In this document: in pieces, positions 8,522-16,973 of the stretch
How positions within the stretch are numbered: the stretch's first letter is position 1
Layout: each line of letters starts with the position of its first letter
Source of the DNA: J095 sp964517605
Lineage (GTDB): Bacteria; Chloroflexota; Anaerolineae; 4572-78; J111
NCBI GenBank assembly: GCA_964517605.1
Contig: CAZFCE010000002.1
Location: 124,001-188,000 of the forward strand
Direction: 5' to 3'
Length of the DNA: 64,000 bases
The notes under the pieces: model-generated
Told to the model about the DNA's origin: nothing
Seen by the model: the letters and a program-made list of their open reading frames with translations, nothing else
Database searches by the model: none
Made by a program: the position numbers and the translations under genes

Positions 8522-11500
8522 ATGAAACGTTTAGTCTTTTTAAGCCTTGCTTTAAGCCTTGTTTTTGGAGTTACAACCGTGGCCCAGGCGCAAAGCGCAA
8601 CCCCTGTGGCGGCGCTGGTGCTGGTTAACGCCGCCAATATTCAAGAGATGGACACCGCGGCGGCGGTTATTACAGCTGCCGGCGGGCAGGTGCGGATAAC
8701 ATTTGCGCCCACCGCCTTGTTGGTGCAACTACCGCCCGAGGCAATCGCCGGCGTGGTGGGGCAGGCCCACATTGCGGCGGTTTACACGACGCCGGTTAAC
8801 GCCGACTCGGTTGCCGCCGCCTTTGGCGAATCGGCCCGGCTGGCGGCTGTGGCCTGGAATAATCAACTTTCGCCCCAGCCGTCAACCCAGCAGGATACGT
8901 TGGGCATGGAGCCGCCCCACGACGTTATTTTTCCCCCGGACTTGCCGCAAAACGGGCTGGGTATTGCCAGCGCGCCGCTCTCTACCCAAACCAGCGATTT
9001 TATGGATGGCTCGGTGCAGGTGGATGTGTTTTTGCTTGAGAGTAACGGCACTTTGGATGCAAACCAGGAAAATTGGTCATCTGCCCGCCGGGATAGCGTG
9101 GTGAGTGAAATTACCGCCGGTTTAAACTGGTGGGCCACTACGGCCACTCAGGGTGGTCGCCCCGGAGCCAATCTGTCATTTAACATCTCCGTGCATGACC
9201 CATTCTCCGAACCCACCGTGGTAGCCACCAAATACGAGCCGATTTCACGTTCCAGTAGCGATGACGACCTGTGGATGGCCGAAATTATGAACCGGCTGGG
9301 CTACAGCGGTGATGCCTACACCGCCACTCGCGCTTATGCCAATGTCCGCCGCACCAGTTTTAACCGCAACTGGGGAAGCGTAATCTTTGTGGTGGACAGT
9401 TTAAATGACAGCGACGGCCTGTTTACGAACGGTTTGTTTGCCTATGCCTCGCTGTACGGCCCTTACAGCGTGCAAACCTACGATAACGATGGCTGGGGCA
9501 TTAGCCGGATGGACATGGTAACGGCCCACGAAACCGCCCACACCTTTGGGGCGCTCGATGAATACGCCTCCAGCGGTTGCACCACCAGCCAGCGTAGCGG
9601 CTATTTGTATATAGCCAACACCAATTGCGAAAACGGCAGCCCCACCGAAAACTCTATTATGCGGAGCGCCAGCAGCCAAACCATCGCGTTTGCCAGTCAT
9701 CTGGCTTCAACCCCGGTGCGGGGCATGCTCGGCTGGCGCGATAGCGATAGCGATGGCCTGTATGATGTGGTAGACACCACGCCCTCGGTGTCGTTAACAG
9801 CCTACACGCCAGACCCCACCAGCGCCACCACGCTTACATACCAGGGCAGCGCCCAGGATGTGGCGTATGATTCTCCCAGCCGCTTTGATGCCACCCTCAA
9901 CACCATCACTTCGGCCCAATACCGGGTAGATGGCGGCGATTGGCAGAGTTGTTCCGCCGCCGATGGCAGCTTTAATAGCTGGAGCGAAAGCCTGCGCTGC
10001 TACCCCGGCCCGCTAACCAATGGCGTTCACTCCGTTCAAATCCGCGCCGTGAACACGGTGAGCAACACCGGCGTTTCAACCACCGATACCGTTACCATTG
10101 ATACCATTCCGCCCACCAACCCCACCCTGGTAAACTCCGGCTGCGTTACCGCTACCGTAAGTAACGTGTGGCAAAACAGTTGCAGCGACCCCAGCTTTAC
10201 CTGGAGCGGCGCAACAGATGCCACCAGCGGCGTATCCGGCTATCAATATTACTGGGGCACCAATGCCGCCGGCACCGGCTCCACCTCGATTAGCAGCGCC
10301 GCCTACAATCCGGCGGCGGTGAGCGCCGGCACCTACTACCTGCGCCTGCGCACCGGCGACCAGGCCGGCAACTGGAGCGATTGGACCACCGGCTATATTT
10401 TTAAATACGATAATATCTTGCCCGTTGTTCAGATTATAACCCCGGCCCAGAATACCGTTTTTAGCACCAATACCATCACCATCCAGGCCACCGTTACCGA
10501 TACCCTCAGCGGCCCCAACATGGCCCAGTTTTATGCCTGGTACGATGCCGGCTGGCACAGCCTGGGCTACGATACCACCAGCGCCGATGGCTTTAGCTAC
10601 GCCTGGGATGCCTCGGCGGTGACCGACCAATCCGACCTGGCGCTCTGGGTATACGCCTGGGACACCGCCGGCAATATCGGCTCGCGCAGTATTGGCGGCC
10701 TCACCTTAGACCGAACCCCGCCGCAAACGGCGGTGGCGGAGTTGCCGGCCCAACTCAACAGCACCACCTTCAAAGTTAACTGGTCGGGCAGCGATAACCT
10801 GACCGGCCTGACGGCGGTTGACCTTCAATACAAAGCCGGCAGCGGCAGTTGGACTAACTGGTACACCAACGTGCTCACCGCCACCACCAGCGCCTGGTTT
10901 ACCGGCGACATGGGGCAAACCTATTACTTTCGGGCGCGCGGCTACGACCGGGCCGGCAATGCCGAAGCCTATCCCGCCACCGCCGATGCCCAGGTTTACC
11001 TGGCTACCTGCACCGGCGACGGGTACGAGGCCGATGACACTTACCTTCAGGCCCAACCGATTGCCACCACCGGCGTAACCCAAACCCACACGTTTTGCGG
11101 CACCGGCGATGCCGATTGGCTGCGCTTTTTGGCCCAGGCCAACCAGCGCTATCGCATTGAAACCCAAAACCTGCCCTATTGGACTGACACCTACCTGTTT
11201 TTGTACGATGTTGACGGCCAAACCGAACTGGCTCAAAATGATGACATTGTGGCGGGCAAAAATTTCGCCTCTAAAGTTCTGTGGACAGCGCCGGCAGACG
11301 GCTACTACTACGTAAAAGTGCGCGACTGGAACGCCAAAACCGCCGGCAACGACGTTACCTACGACATCGCCATTGCCGAAAATCCGCTGGAATACGTTTA
11401 CCTGCCGCTGGTTATAAAAACCGGAGCCACCACCACCGCCATCGAGCCATTGCCGCCCGTCACCGTCACGCCGGAAAAACAGGGGCTAATCGAATCACCG

Positions 11501-11572
11501 TTGCCCGCGCCCACCCCGCGCCCCGATAGCCTGCCCATACCCGCCGCGCCGCCGCCGTTAATCCCCAGATAG
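8522..11572 (+). CDS. Large secreted zinc metalloprotease with PPC domain
   Basis: A 1016-residue secreted protein. The ATG at 8522 begins a clear signal peptide ending VAQAQ; the frame is open further upstream but that part is not protein-like. After a propeptide-like region (residues about 25-95) comes the catalytic domain, with the zinc site HETAHTFGALDE at residue 336 (HExxHxxGxxDE pattern). A calcium-binding-like stretch 'DSDSDGLYDVVD' follows, then several Ig/FN3-like beta repeats with the recurring 'DTIPPTNPTLV' or 'DRTPPQTAVAEL' linkers and 'YYFRARGYDRAGN'. A PPC domain lies near 830-960 (ADWLRF, TDTYLFLYDVDG). The C-terminus is YLPLVIK followed by a Pro/Thr-rich tail, a surface-retention-like end seen in filamentous Chloroflexota. 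Substrate unknown. Confidence 0.85.
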   Translation: MKRLVFLSLALSLVFGVTTVAQAQSATPVAALVLVNAANIQEMDTAAAVITAAGGQVRITFAPTALLVQLPPEAIAGVVGQAHIAAVYTTPVNADSVAAAFGESARLAAVAWNNQLSPQPSTQQDTLGMEPPHDVIFPPDLPQNGLGIASAPLSTQTSDFMDGSVQVDVFLLESNGTLDANQENWSSARRDSVVSEITAGLNWWATTATQGGRPGANLSFNISVHDPFSEPTVVATKYEPISRSSSDDDLWMAEIMNRLGYSGDAYTATRAYANVRRTSFNRNWGSVIFVVDSLNDSDGLFTNGLFAYASLYGPYSVQTYDNDGWGISRMDMVTAHETAHTFGALDEYASSGCTTSQRSGYLYIANTNCENGSPTENSIMRSASSQTIAFASHLASTPVRGMLGWRDSDSDGLYDVVDTTPSVSLTAYTPDPTSATTLTYQGSAQDVAYDSPSRFDATLNTITSAQYRVDGGDWQSCSAADGSFNSWSESLRCYPGPLTNGVHSVQIRAVNTVSNTGVSTTDTVTIDTIPPTNPTLVNSGCVTATVSNVWQNSCSDPSFTWSGATDATSGVSGYQYYWGTNAAGTGSTSISSAAYNPAAVSAGTYYLRLRTGDQAGNWSDWTTGYIFKYDNILPVVQIITPAQNTVFSTNTITIQATVTDTLSGPNMAQFYAWYDAGWHSLGYDTTSADGFSYAWDASAVTDQSDLALWVYAWDTAGNIGSRSIGGLTLDRTPPQTAVAELPAQLNSTTFKVNWSGSDNLTGLTAVDLQYKAGSGSWTNWYTNVLTATTSAWFTGDMGQTYYFRARGYDRAGNAEAYPATADAQVYLATCTGDGYEADDTYLQAQPIATTGVTQTHTFCGTGDADWLRFLAQANQRYRIETQNLPYWTDTYLFLYDVDGQTELAQNDDIVAGKNFASKVLWTAPADGYYYVKVRDWNAKTAGNDVTYDIAIAENPLEYVYLPLVIKTGATTTAIEPLPPVTVTPEKQGLIESPLPAPTPRPDSLPIPAAPPPLIPR

Positions 11573-11642
11573 TGCCGGTTGTTTGGGCTTATCCGCGTTA
11601 GTTTTTTGCCATCAAAAACCCGAATAATCTGATTTTAAAGGC

Positions 11643-11775
11643 AAATCGAAAATATCAACAACTAATCGAAAATAATCAAAAGTTAATCCAGGTCCAGCAA
11701 AAGTTAATCGAGATGGATTAATGAATAAATCGAAATTATCAACAAGTAAATGAAAGTAATCAAAAATCAATCGAG
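11643..11775. repeat. Degenerate AT-rich direct repeats
   Basis: Units at 11643-11692 and 11727-11775 share the order AAATCGAAA - TATCAACAA - TAATCAAAA - AATC(C/G)AG, about 84 bp apart; the motif 'TTAATC(C/G)AG' occurs again between them. Function unknown. Confidence 0.6.
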
Positions 11776-11953
11776 CTGAATTTATTAATAATCCAGGTCA
11801 AAAAAAGGTTGGTGAGGATAGAGAAGGGTGAATTTACACCCAAAGTATGGTTTATTTGTGCATTTGTGGTTTAATTTATTTTGCTGTAACTTTTTATGGC
11901 ATTTAACGTAAAGCTTCTGGATGCAAACACACTCCGGTAGTGGTATGACAAAT

Positions 11954-12054
11954 ATGTCATTTCGAGACGCGAAGCGGCGAGAAATCCCTGAAACGTCTGT
12001 TTGCAAGCATAATTCTCAGAGATATCTCGTGCCTATCGGCACTCGAAATGACAT
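11954..12054. repeat. Imperfect palindromic element (GTCATTTCGAG type)
   Basis: The outer arms ATGTCATTTCGAG (11954-11966) and CTCGAAATGACAT (12042-12054) are perfect complements. The inner part, CGAGAAATCCCTGA against TCTCAGAGATATCTCG, pairs imperfectly. This is the look of a REP or MITE-like non-coding repeat. Confidence 0.75.
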
Positions 12055-12108
12055 GCCGTCACTTACAACTTGGCCACTACCCACAATCACAAACTCAACG
12101 AGGTAGTT

Positions 12109-14508
12109 ATGGGCGCTATAAAATACAAAATCTGGTGCGACCTCTGGAACAATAAAGGGCGCACCCTGCAAATTGTGCTGATTATCGCAATGGGCGCGTT
12201 TGCCATCGGGATGATTATGGGCAGCAGCAGCCTGATGCGCAAGGGGCTAACTTCGGTGTGGCTGGCCTCTTCTCCGGCAATGATTAACCTGGCGGTTGAC
12301 CCCACCATTGACGATACCGCCATTCAATCCCTTAAAAACCTGCGGGGCTTGCAGGATGTCGAAGGCTACCGTGAAACCACCATTGAATGGCGCCTAACCC
12401 CCAAAGACGACTGGAAACCCGCCGGCCTCATTGCCCGTGACAAATACGATGAGCAAAAGTACGCCAAATTAACGCTGGTCAGCGGCAACTGGCCCCAGGA
12501 GAAGGTTTTTGCCGTGGATCAGGGCGCGGACACCGCCTTTGGCATTAACGCCGGGGGCACAATTTATATCCGGGTGAACGACCACATCCACGAGGTTAAA
12601 ATTGGCGGGGTGGTGTACAATCCCACCTCCGAACCGCCGGCTTTTGGCGGCAACGCCCAGTTTTACACCACCCGCGACCGCATGGGCCAGCTCACCGATG
12701 ACCGAAACTTTAACCGGGTGCTGGCCGGCGCGCCGGTTTATGATGAAAAAATCCTTACCAACCTGGCCGACCGGATGGAGCGTCGCCTGGAAAACATGGA
12801 CGTTGAGGCCGGCGGCTTTTTCCCCGGGCGGGTGGTTAGCCCCGAAAAACACTTTTTTCAGGATGTTCTGGATGGTATTTTTTGGGTGATGGGTATTATG
12901 GCCGTGCTGGCGCTGATTTTGGGCCTGTTTTTGGTGTACAACACCATCAACGCCCTCATCTCCCAGCAAATTAACCAGATTGGCATTATGAAGGCGATTG
13001 GCGCCAAAACCGGGCAAATTTTGCGCACCTACCTTATTTTGGTGTTTGTGTACGGGTTGCTGGCGCTGCTGATTGCCGCGCCGCTGGGCGCAATCGGCGC
13101 GTACCAACTCAACCTGTTTTTAACCAGCGCCTTTAACGCCACCCCCGATGCTTTTTCGGTGTCCGTACCGGCGGTGCTGGCGCAGGTGGCCATCTGTTTG
13201 CTGTCGCCGTTGCTGGCCTCGTTGCTGCCCATTCTGGTGGGGGCCGGCATCACCGTGCGCGAAGCCATCAGCACGTATGGCTTAAGCGCCGCCGGCGGGC
13301 GGCTGGGCCGCTGGCTGTCCAACCTGCAAAACACATCGGGGATGTTGCTGTTGATTATCAGCAACACGTTTCGCAACAAGGGCCGGGTTATTTTAACTCA
13401 ATTGACCCTGGTGGGCAGCGGCCTGATTTTTATTATGGTAATGAGCGTGGGCGATTCGGTGCGTTACACCTTTGGCGATTTGCTCTTTTCCATCCTTAAA
13501 TTTGATGTCAGCCTGGTGTTTGAGGATAGCGAGCGAATTCATCAGGTTGAAACCCTGACTCTGGCTCACCCGGACGTAAAGGCGGTAGAAATGTGGGGCT
13601 TTGGCGGCGGCAAAATTCGGCTGGCCGGCCAACCCGAAACCAATGACGACAAAGACGCCACCTTTTTTGGCGTGCCGGTGCCCACCACGCTCTACGGGCC
13701 GCAAATGCGGGTGGGCCGCTGGCTGCAACCCACCGACACCTACGCCGTGGTGCTCAACCAAAAACTGGCCGAAAAGGCCGGCATAAAAGTGGGCGATTGG
13801 ATTACGCTCTCCCAAAAATTGTACGGCGATTCAAAATGGCAGGTGGTGGGCCTGTTGTTTGATCCCATCATCACCGATTCGGCGCACGTGCCCAGAGATG
13901 TGCTGTTGCGCGAAACCCGCAGCGTGGGCAAGGCCAGCACCGTCTGGATTCAAACCGTGCAGCACAATGCCGCCGGGCAGGTGAACGCGGCCAAAGATTT
14001 GCGCCAGTACTACGACCTGCACAACCTGAAATTGACGCCCCAGGGCACGTTTGGCCGGGATACGGCTTCGGAAATTACCCAGGTAATCCTCGACCAGTTT
14101 AACGTCATCGTCAGCATGCTGGCGGTAATGGCTATTGTGATTGGCGCGGTCGGCGGGATAGCCCTCAGCGGGGTGTTGTCGCTGAGCGTGCTGGAACGGC
14201 GGCGCGAAATTGGCGTAATGCGGGCCATCGGCGCGTCTTCGCTGCGGATAGCCGGCCTGTTTATTGGCGAAGGGCTGTTTTTGGGCTGGCTAAGCTGGTT
14301 GATTGCGTTGCCGCTCAGCCTGCCCGCCGGGTATTTAATGGCGCAGGCGTTGGGCGCGGCGTTACAAGGGGAAATTGTTTACAAATTTACGCCGGTTGGG
14401 GCGTTGTACTGGTTTGGAATTGTGACCGTGCTGTCCATCTTAGCCAGTTGGCTGCCCGCCCGCAGCGCCACCCGCGTTAGCGTGCGCGAAAGCCTGGCAT
14501 ATCAATAG
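12109..14508 (+). CDS. ABC transporter permease, MacB/FtsX type (two FtsX domains)
   Basis: A 799-residue integral membrane protein. After a first helix (about residues 19-38, IVLIIAMGAFAIGMIMG) comes a large extracytoplasmic MacB core-like domain, then an FtsX block with three helices (about 262-390, including 'ILGLFLVYNTINALISQQ' and the FtsX signature 'QIGIMKAIGA'). A second helix plus core domain (about 420-670) and a second FtsX block with 'REIGVMRAIGAS' end the protein. Such permeases work in lipoprotein export, peptide efflux or mechanotransmission, always with a separate ATPase. None is adjacent. The ATG at 12109 is preferred over upstream starts because GAGG lies 6 nt before it. A strong terminator follows. 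Confidence 0.88.
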   Translation: MGAIKYKIWCDLWNNKGRTLQIVLIIAMGAFAIGMIMGSSSLMRKGLTSVWLASSPAMINLAVDPTIDDTAIQSLKNLRGLQDVEGYRETTIEWRLTPKDDWKPAGLIARDKYDEQKYAKLTLVSGNWPQEKVFAVDQGADTAFGINAGGTIYIRVNDHIHEVKIGGVVYNPTSEPPAFGGNAQFYTTRDRMGQLTDDRNFNRVLAGAPVYDEKILTNLADRMERRLENMDVEAGGFFPGRVVSPEKHFFQDVLDGIFWVMGIMAVLALILGLFLVYNTINALISQQINQIGIMKAIGAKTGQILRTYLILVFVYGLLALLIAAPLGAIGAYQLNLFLTSAFNATPDAFSVSVPAVLAQVAICLLSPLLASLLPILVGAGITVREAISTYGLSAAGGRLGRWLSNLQNTSGMLLLIISNTFRNKGRVILTQLTLVGSGLIFIMVMSVGDSVRYTFGDLLFSILKFDVSLVFEDSERIHQVETLTLAHPDVKAVEMWGFGGGKIRLAGQPETNDDKDATFFGVPVPTTLYGPQMRVGRWLQPTDTYAVVLNQKLAEKAGIKVGDWITLSQKLYGDSKWQVVGLLFDPIITDSAHVPRDVLLRETRSVGKASTVWIQTVQHNAAGQVNAAKDLRQYYDLHNLKLTPQGTFGRDTASEITQVILDQFNVIVSMLAVMAIVIGAVGGIALSGVLSLSVLERRREIGVMRAIGASSLRIAGLFIGEGLFLGWLSWLIALPLSLPAGYLMAQALGAALQGEIVYKFTPVGALYWFGIVTVLSILASWLPARSATRVSVRESLAYQ

Positions 14509-14512
14509 ACCC

Positions 14513-14562
14513 AAAAAAATACGACGCCGGCTAAAGTTGATTTAGCCGGCGTCGTATTTTTC
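14513..14562 (+). terminator. Strong intrinsic terminator after permease gene
   Basis: The stem ATACGACGCCGGCTAAA (14519-14535) pairs perfectly with 14541-14557 over a 5-nt loop and is followed by five T. A run of A in front makes it usable in both directions. Confidence 0.93.
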
Positions 14563-14658
14563 GTATATTCATACGAAAACAAATTTTTTCCACTCAAACT
14601 CCACCACTGCATTCAACTCAAAATTGCGTTAACGTTTCATAGCGGGGAACTACGCGCT

Positions 14659-14694
14659 GACGACACGCGCAATTGCCAAAATACGCGTGTCGTC
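14659..14694. repeat. Inverted repeat, 11-bp perfect arms
   Basis: GACGACACGCG (14659-14669) pairs with CGCGTGTCGTC (14684-14694) over a 14-nt loop. It is not followed by a T run, so it is not a typical terminator. Confidence 0.7.
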
Positions 14695-15096
14695 TTCAAA
14701 ACACGACCAAAACCGTTGAGTGCCCGTTGCTTGAATGAAAGTATTCCGTTGTCAGAAGACAGTTTTTGGGGTACGTACCCCGAACATTCCCCGAAACCGG
14801 AGTTAAAGTATTACTTCGGATAATGTAAGTTGTGCGAAGTAAAATTTCAGAGAGTTTGATGTTTTACTTCTGCTTTATGTGGCCCAATACCCTGAGTGGT
14901 AGGCTGTTCAGATAGTTTAAAATCAGTTCCCCTACCTTTTTTTCTGGGCAGTCGCAAACTATAACGTTGTTCGCGGTTTGGCATATCATAAACCAGTTGG
15001 GGTTGTTCCAACTTTTACGCAGGTAGTATTTGGCCTTCATTGGCGTTTTTTAGTGCCGTAGTTATAATAGTGCCTGAGCTCAATTTTTTTAGGGCC

Positions 15097-15212
15097 AAAA
15101 GGCCACTTGCTGCACCTGGTAAGCAAGCGGCCTTTTCTTCTTCTCCGGGGATAGATGGCCATTATTGTTTTAAATAGCGTTGTGGGCCTTTGTGGGCCGC
15201 GGAGAAGAAGAA
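15097..15212. repeat. Two adjacent inverted repeats
   Basis: AAAAGGCCACTTGCT (15097-15111) pairs with 15122-15136 with one mismatch. The overlapping TTCTTCTTCTCC (15135-15146) pairs perfectly with GGAGAAGAAGAA (15201-15212). Together they could form two consecutive RNA hairpins. Confidence 0.65.
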
Positions 15213-15288
15213 TTTTATCGTGGCGCGCTCGGTGGCGGCGCTGGCCGGGCTTGTAGCCTGGCGCGATTCTTGGGGGGACATTGGTCAT

Positions 15289-15390
15289 GTTGGTAGCTCC
15301 TATTTTGGCTAAAAATCAAAAACCCGCTTTGATTATCGGGAGGCGTAGGAGCTACCAACTCAGCCACGGCTCAGCCCAATCAAAGCGGGT
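15289..15390. repeat. Interleaved inverted repeats (pseudoknot-like order)
   Basis: Arm A (15289-15302, GTTGGTAGCTCCTA) is the perfect complement of A' (15346-15359). Arm B (15322-15334, ACCCGCTTTGATT) is the perfect complement of B' (15378-15390). The order is A-B-A'-B'. An extra direct copy of GTTGGTAGCTC lies at 15458-15468. Confidence 0.7.
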
Positions 15391-15638
15391 CTTTAAACCC
15401 GATAGAAAATATTAAGTTGTGGTACGCGGGCAACAAAAAAGCCGCTGGCGTAAAAGAGTTGGTAGCTCAAGGGCAAGTGTGCCACAATTGCGGCGGGCTG
15501 TCAAAATTCTGCACCCAAATTGAGACCACTAGGCAGCTCGCCGGCGGCAGCCGGCAGTCTCAAAAGCCGGCTGCTCCAGGGCGCAAATTGAGCACATCCG
15601 ACTTCCGGCGCGGCGGCGCTCAGCGGTTTGGCAGTCTC

Positions 15639-15743
15639 AAAAATCGGACTTTCGGACTCTCACACTCTCAGGACTCTCAAGCTGTTTAGGACTCTCAGGC
15701 AAAATAATTGTTGAGAGTGTGAGAGTCTGAGACTCCGATTTTT
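15639..15743. repeat. Long inverted repeat rich in GACTCTCA
   Basis: 31-nt arms at 15639-15669 and 15713-15743 match at 28 positions when one is complemented. The loop carries further copies of GGACTCTCA. The nearby phrase CCAAATTGAGA also recurs (15514 and 15765 regions). The right arm runs into six T on the plus strand, so it could end transcription. Confidence 0.7.
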
Positions 15744-15957
15744 TCATATATCAGCTTGCTGCATCCAAATTGAGATTGCCCCGTTTCCGGCCAGCGCCGG
15801 ATCGCGGCCTGGCTTTGTCTCAACCGCCACCCACACAACAAAAAACCACCAAAAATTACCGAGGTGAGTAAGCGCTGGAGCTTTTTCCCGGCGCGTCGAA
15901 CCGATTTCAAAGAGTGAGGGGCTGCTTTTGCCCCTCGCGCTTTGAACAAAAACTCTC

Positions 15958-15986
15958 TTGTAATTTTGGCTCATTTGTGCTAAGAT
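15958..15986 (+). promoter_or_regulatory. Sigma70-like promoter, extended -10
   Basis: TTGTAA (15958-15963), 17-nt spacer, TAAGAT (15981-15986) preceded by TGC. The expected transcription start falls on or next to the ATG at 15993, so the message may be leaderless. Confidence 0.55.
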
Positions 15987-15992
15987 GGCTGT

Positions 15993-16307
15993 ATGCCAAA
16001 ACTAACGCCCCCCGAAAAGAATAAACCGCTTTCGGAACAAGAGTATTATGATTTGCTTACAATGCTCTTGAGGCTGCGCCACGCTTGCGAGGTTCTTCCT
16101 TCTGCGACAGTTCCCGGCTTCGCTCAGTTTCACCGCGTTATAGAATTATCCCTGCGCCTGGTCAAGTCCCATTTTTCTCTTGAGGACCTTATGGCTTATG
16201 AGGACAAATTAGACAAGGTCAAACATCCTGACTGGGATAAATTCGCGCCTATTGGCAAAAATGCTTCATCTGAAAAACCGGAAAAAATTCGGAATTTGCG
16301 CCGGTAA
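15993..16307 (+). CDS. Hypothetical protein, 104 residues
   Basis: I do not recognise this protein. It is predicted to be soluble and mostly helical: 'LSEQEYYDLLTMLLRLRHACEV' near residues 13-34 and a second helix around 'FHRVIELSLRLVKSHF' (about 46-61). An acidic helix follows and the tail is basic (KPEKIRNLRR). It has normal codon use for the region and a promoter-like sequence just upstream, with the -10 so close that the mRNA could begin at the ATG. It is isolated between repeat-rich stretches. A small regulatory or phage-defence-type protein is possible, but nothing in the sequence shows this. Confidence 0.5.
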   Translation: MPKLTPPEKNKPLSEQEYYDLLTMLLRLRHACEVLPSATVPGFAQFHRVIELSLRLVKSHFSLEDLMAYEDKLDKVKHPDWDKFAPIGKNASSEKPEKIRNLRR

Positions 16308-16709
16308 TGTCAGCACACACCTACTAATAGTAGTGTGCAAAATACACAACTTACATTTTCTCCGTAAATTAATCGGTTTTCTTCAAAAGCTGGCTAAAAG
16401 CCGGTTTTTTTTTTTATTCCCTATTTTCTTACTGTTTCCGTATAAAAAAAGCCTCTGTCGCTTCTTATGCGAGTTCACAAATGCAGTTGGCAAAGCTGGT
16501 GGTCTAATAAACGGCAAATTGTCGCATAGCCCATCTTTTACTTATTTCTTCTCTTGTTCCTTCTCTTATCTTTCTCGAATCCTCTCAGGTGTACAGGGCC
16601 TCGACAATTTGACTAATTAGACTACCAGCAAAGCCAACAAATTTATGAATGAGTATCCATGACAAAGGCTTTTTTTAACAGTAAACCTTATAACAGATTA
16701 CAACATTAA
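16308..16709. other. Non-coding AT-rich stretch with inverted repeats
   Basis: No gene is supported. A 122-residue frame that crosses it (16252-16620) overlaps the end of the previous gene and reads as Phe/Lys-rich noise. A small hairpin (CACACCTACT around 16316-16337) directly follows the hypothetical gene and could act as its terminator. Confidence 0.55.
16486..16638. repeat. Inverted repeat pair, MITE-like
   Basis: Arms at 16486-16508 (GTTGGCAAAGCTGGTGGTCT then AAT) and 16616-16638 match at 20 of 23 positions when one is complemented; they enclose about 107 bp of non-coding DNA. Confidence 0.5.
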
Positions 16710-16973
16710 TCAGCATAACTTATCGTTACTTGTAACGATATTAGCAATTTCGTCTTGAGCTTGTGCGCGGGTGGTGTCGTTTAGGTAGCTTTGGCAGATT
16801 AATGCGGCGCGGATCGCCTCGAAGGTTAGGCCTAATGCTCTGAACGTGGGCCGGTTAGGGTCACCGGGTTTAGTGCTATTTTCCTCAGCCAGACAACAGG
16901 CTTTGGCCAAAACTGCGGCGGTTTCTTCGTCAATTTTTACATGGGCTTTGTCAAAAATTAAGTTGATATTCAT
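16710..16973 (-). CDS. Hypothetical protein, 87 residues
   Basis: A small soluble protein that I do not recognise. The first part, 'MNINLIFDKAHVKIDEETAA', looks like a beta strand followed by a helix; a long helix carries 'AVLAKACCLAEENS', and a second helical region reads 'TFEAIRAALICQSYLND'. An AAAGGA sequence lies 8 nt before the ATG, and a good minus-strand promoter lies about 115-140 bp upstream, which supports a real gene. It might be a small regulator or an antitoxin-like protein, but no DNA-binding motif is clear and no toxin partner is adjacent. Confidence 0.55.
   Translation of the reverse strand: MNINLIFDKAHVKIDEETAAVLAKACCLAEENSTKPGDPNRPTFRALGLTFEAIRAALICQSYLNDTTRAQAQDEIANIVTSNDKLC

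Larger units (their letters stand above)
11573..12108. other. Intergenic region, AT-rich, repeats only
   Basis: No credible gene is seen in this stretch. The left half is strongly AT-rich and holds degenerate direct repeats; the right half is an imperfect palindromic element. A minus-strand open frame inside (11785-12006) runs through the palindrome and is not protein-like. Confidence 0.7.
14563..15992. other. Gene-poor region with many inverted repeats
   Basis: About 1.4 kb without a gene I can support. Short open frames here are Arg-rich or cross repeats, and lack convincing ribosome-binding sites. The stretch is dense in inverted repeats, listed separately, plus a perfect 14-nt palindrome GGGGTACGTACCCC at 14768-14781. 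I recognise no known RNA family (not RNase P, tmRNA, 6S or SRP by their conserved cores). Confidence 0.6.

Noticed and set aside
11785..12006. 73-codon minus-strand frame in the gap before the permease gene
   Set aside because: Most of it translates the palindromic repeat; it is not protein-like.
15037..15288. 83-codon Arg/Lys-rich minus-strand frame
   Set aside because: It crosses inverted repeats, and its basic, low-complexity translation has no domain character.
15289..15390. Possible tRNA, because GTTGGTAGCTC resembles a D-arm
   Set aside because: No acceptor stem, anticodon arm or T-loop (GTTCRA) fits around it.
15417..15689. 90-codon plus-strand frame with a CHNCGG motif
   Set aside because: It needs a TTG start without a ribosome-binding site and runs through repeated words; the Cys pair alone is not enough.
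16252..16620. 122-codon plus-strand frame after the 104-residue hypothetical gene
   Set aside because: It overlaps the end of that gene in another frame, has no ribosome-binding site, and reads as low-complexity Phe/Lys sequence over repeats.
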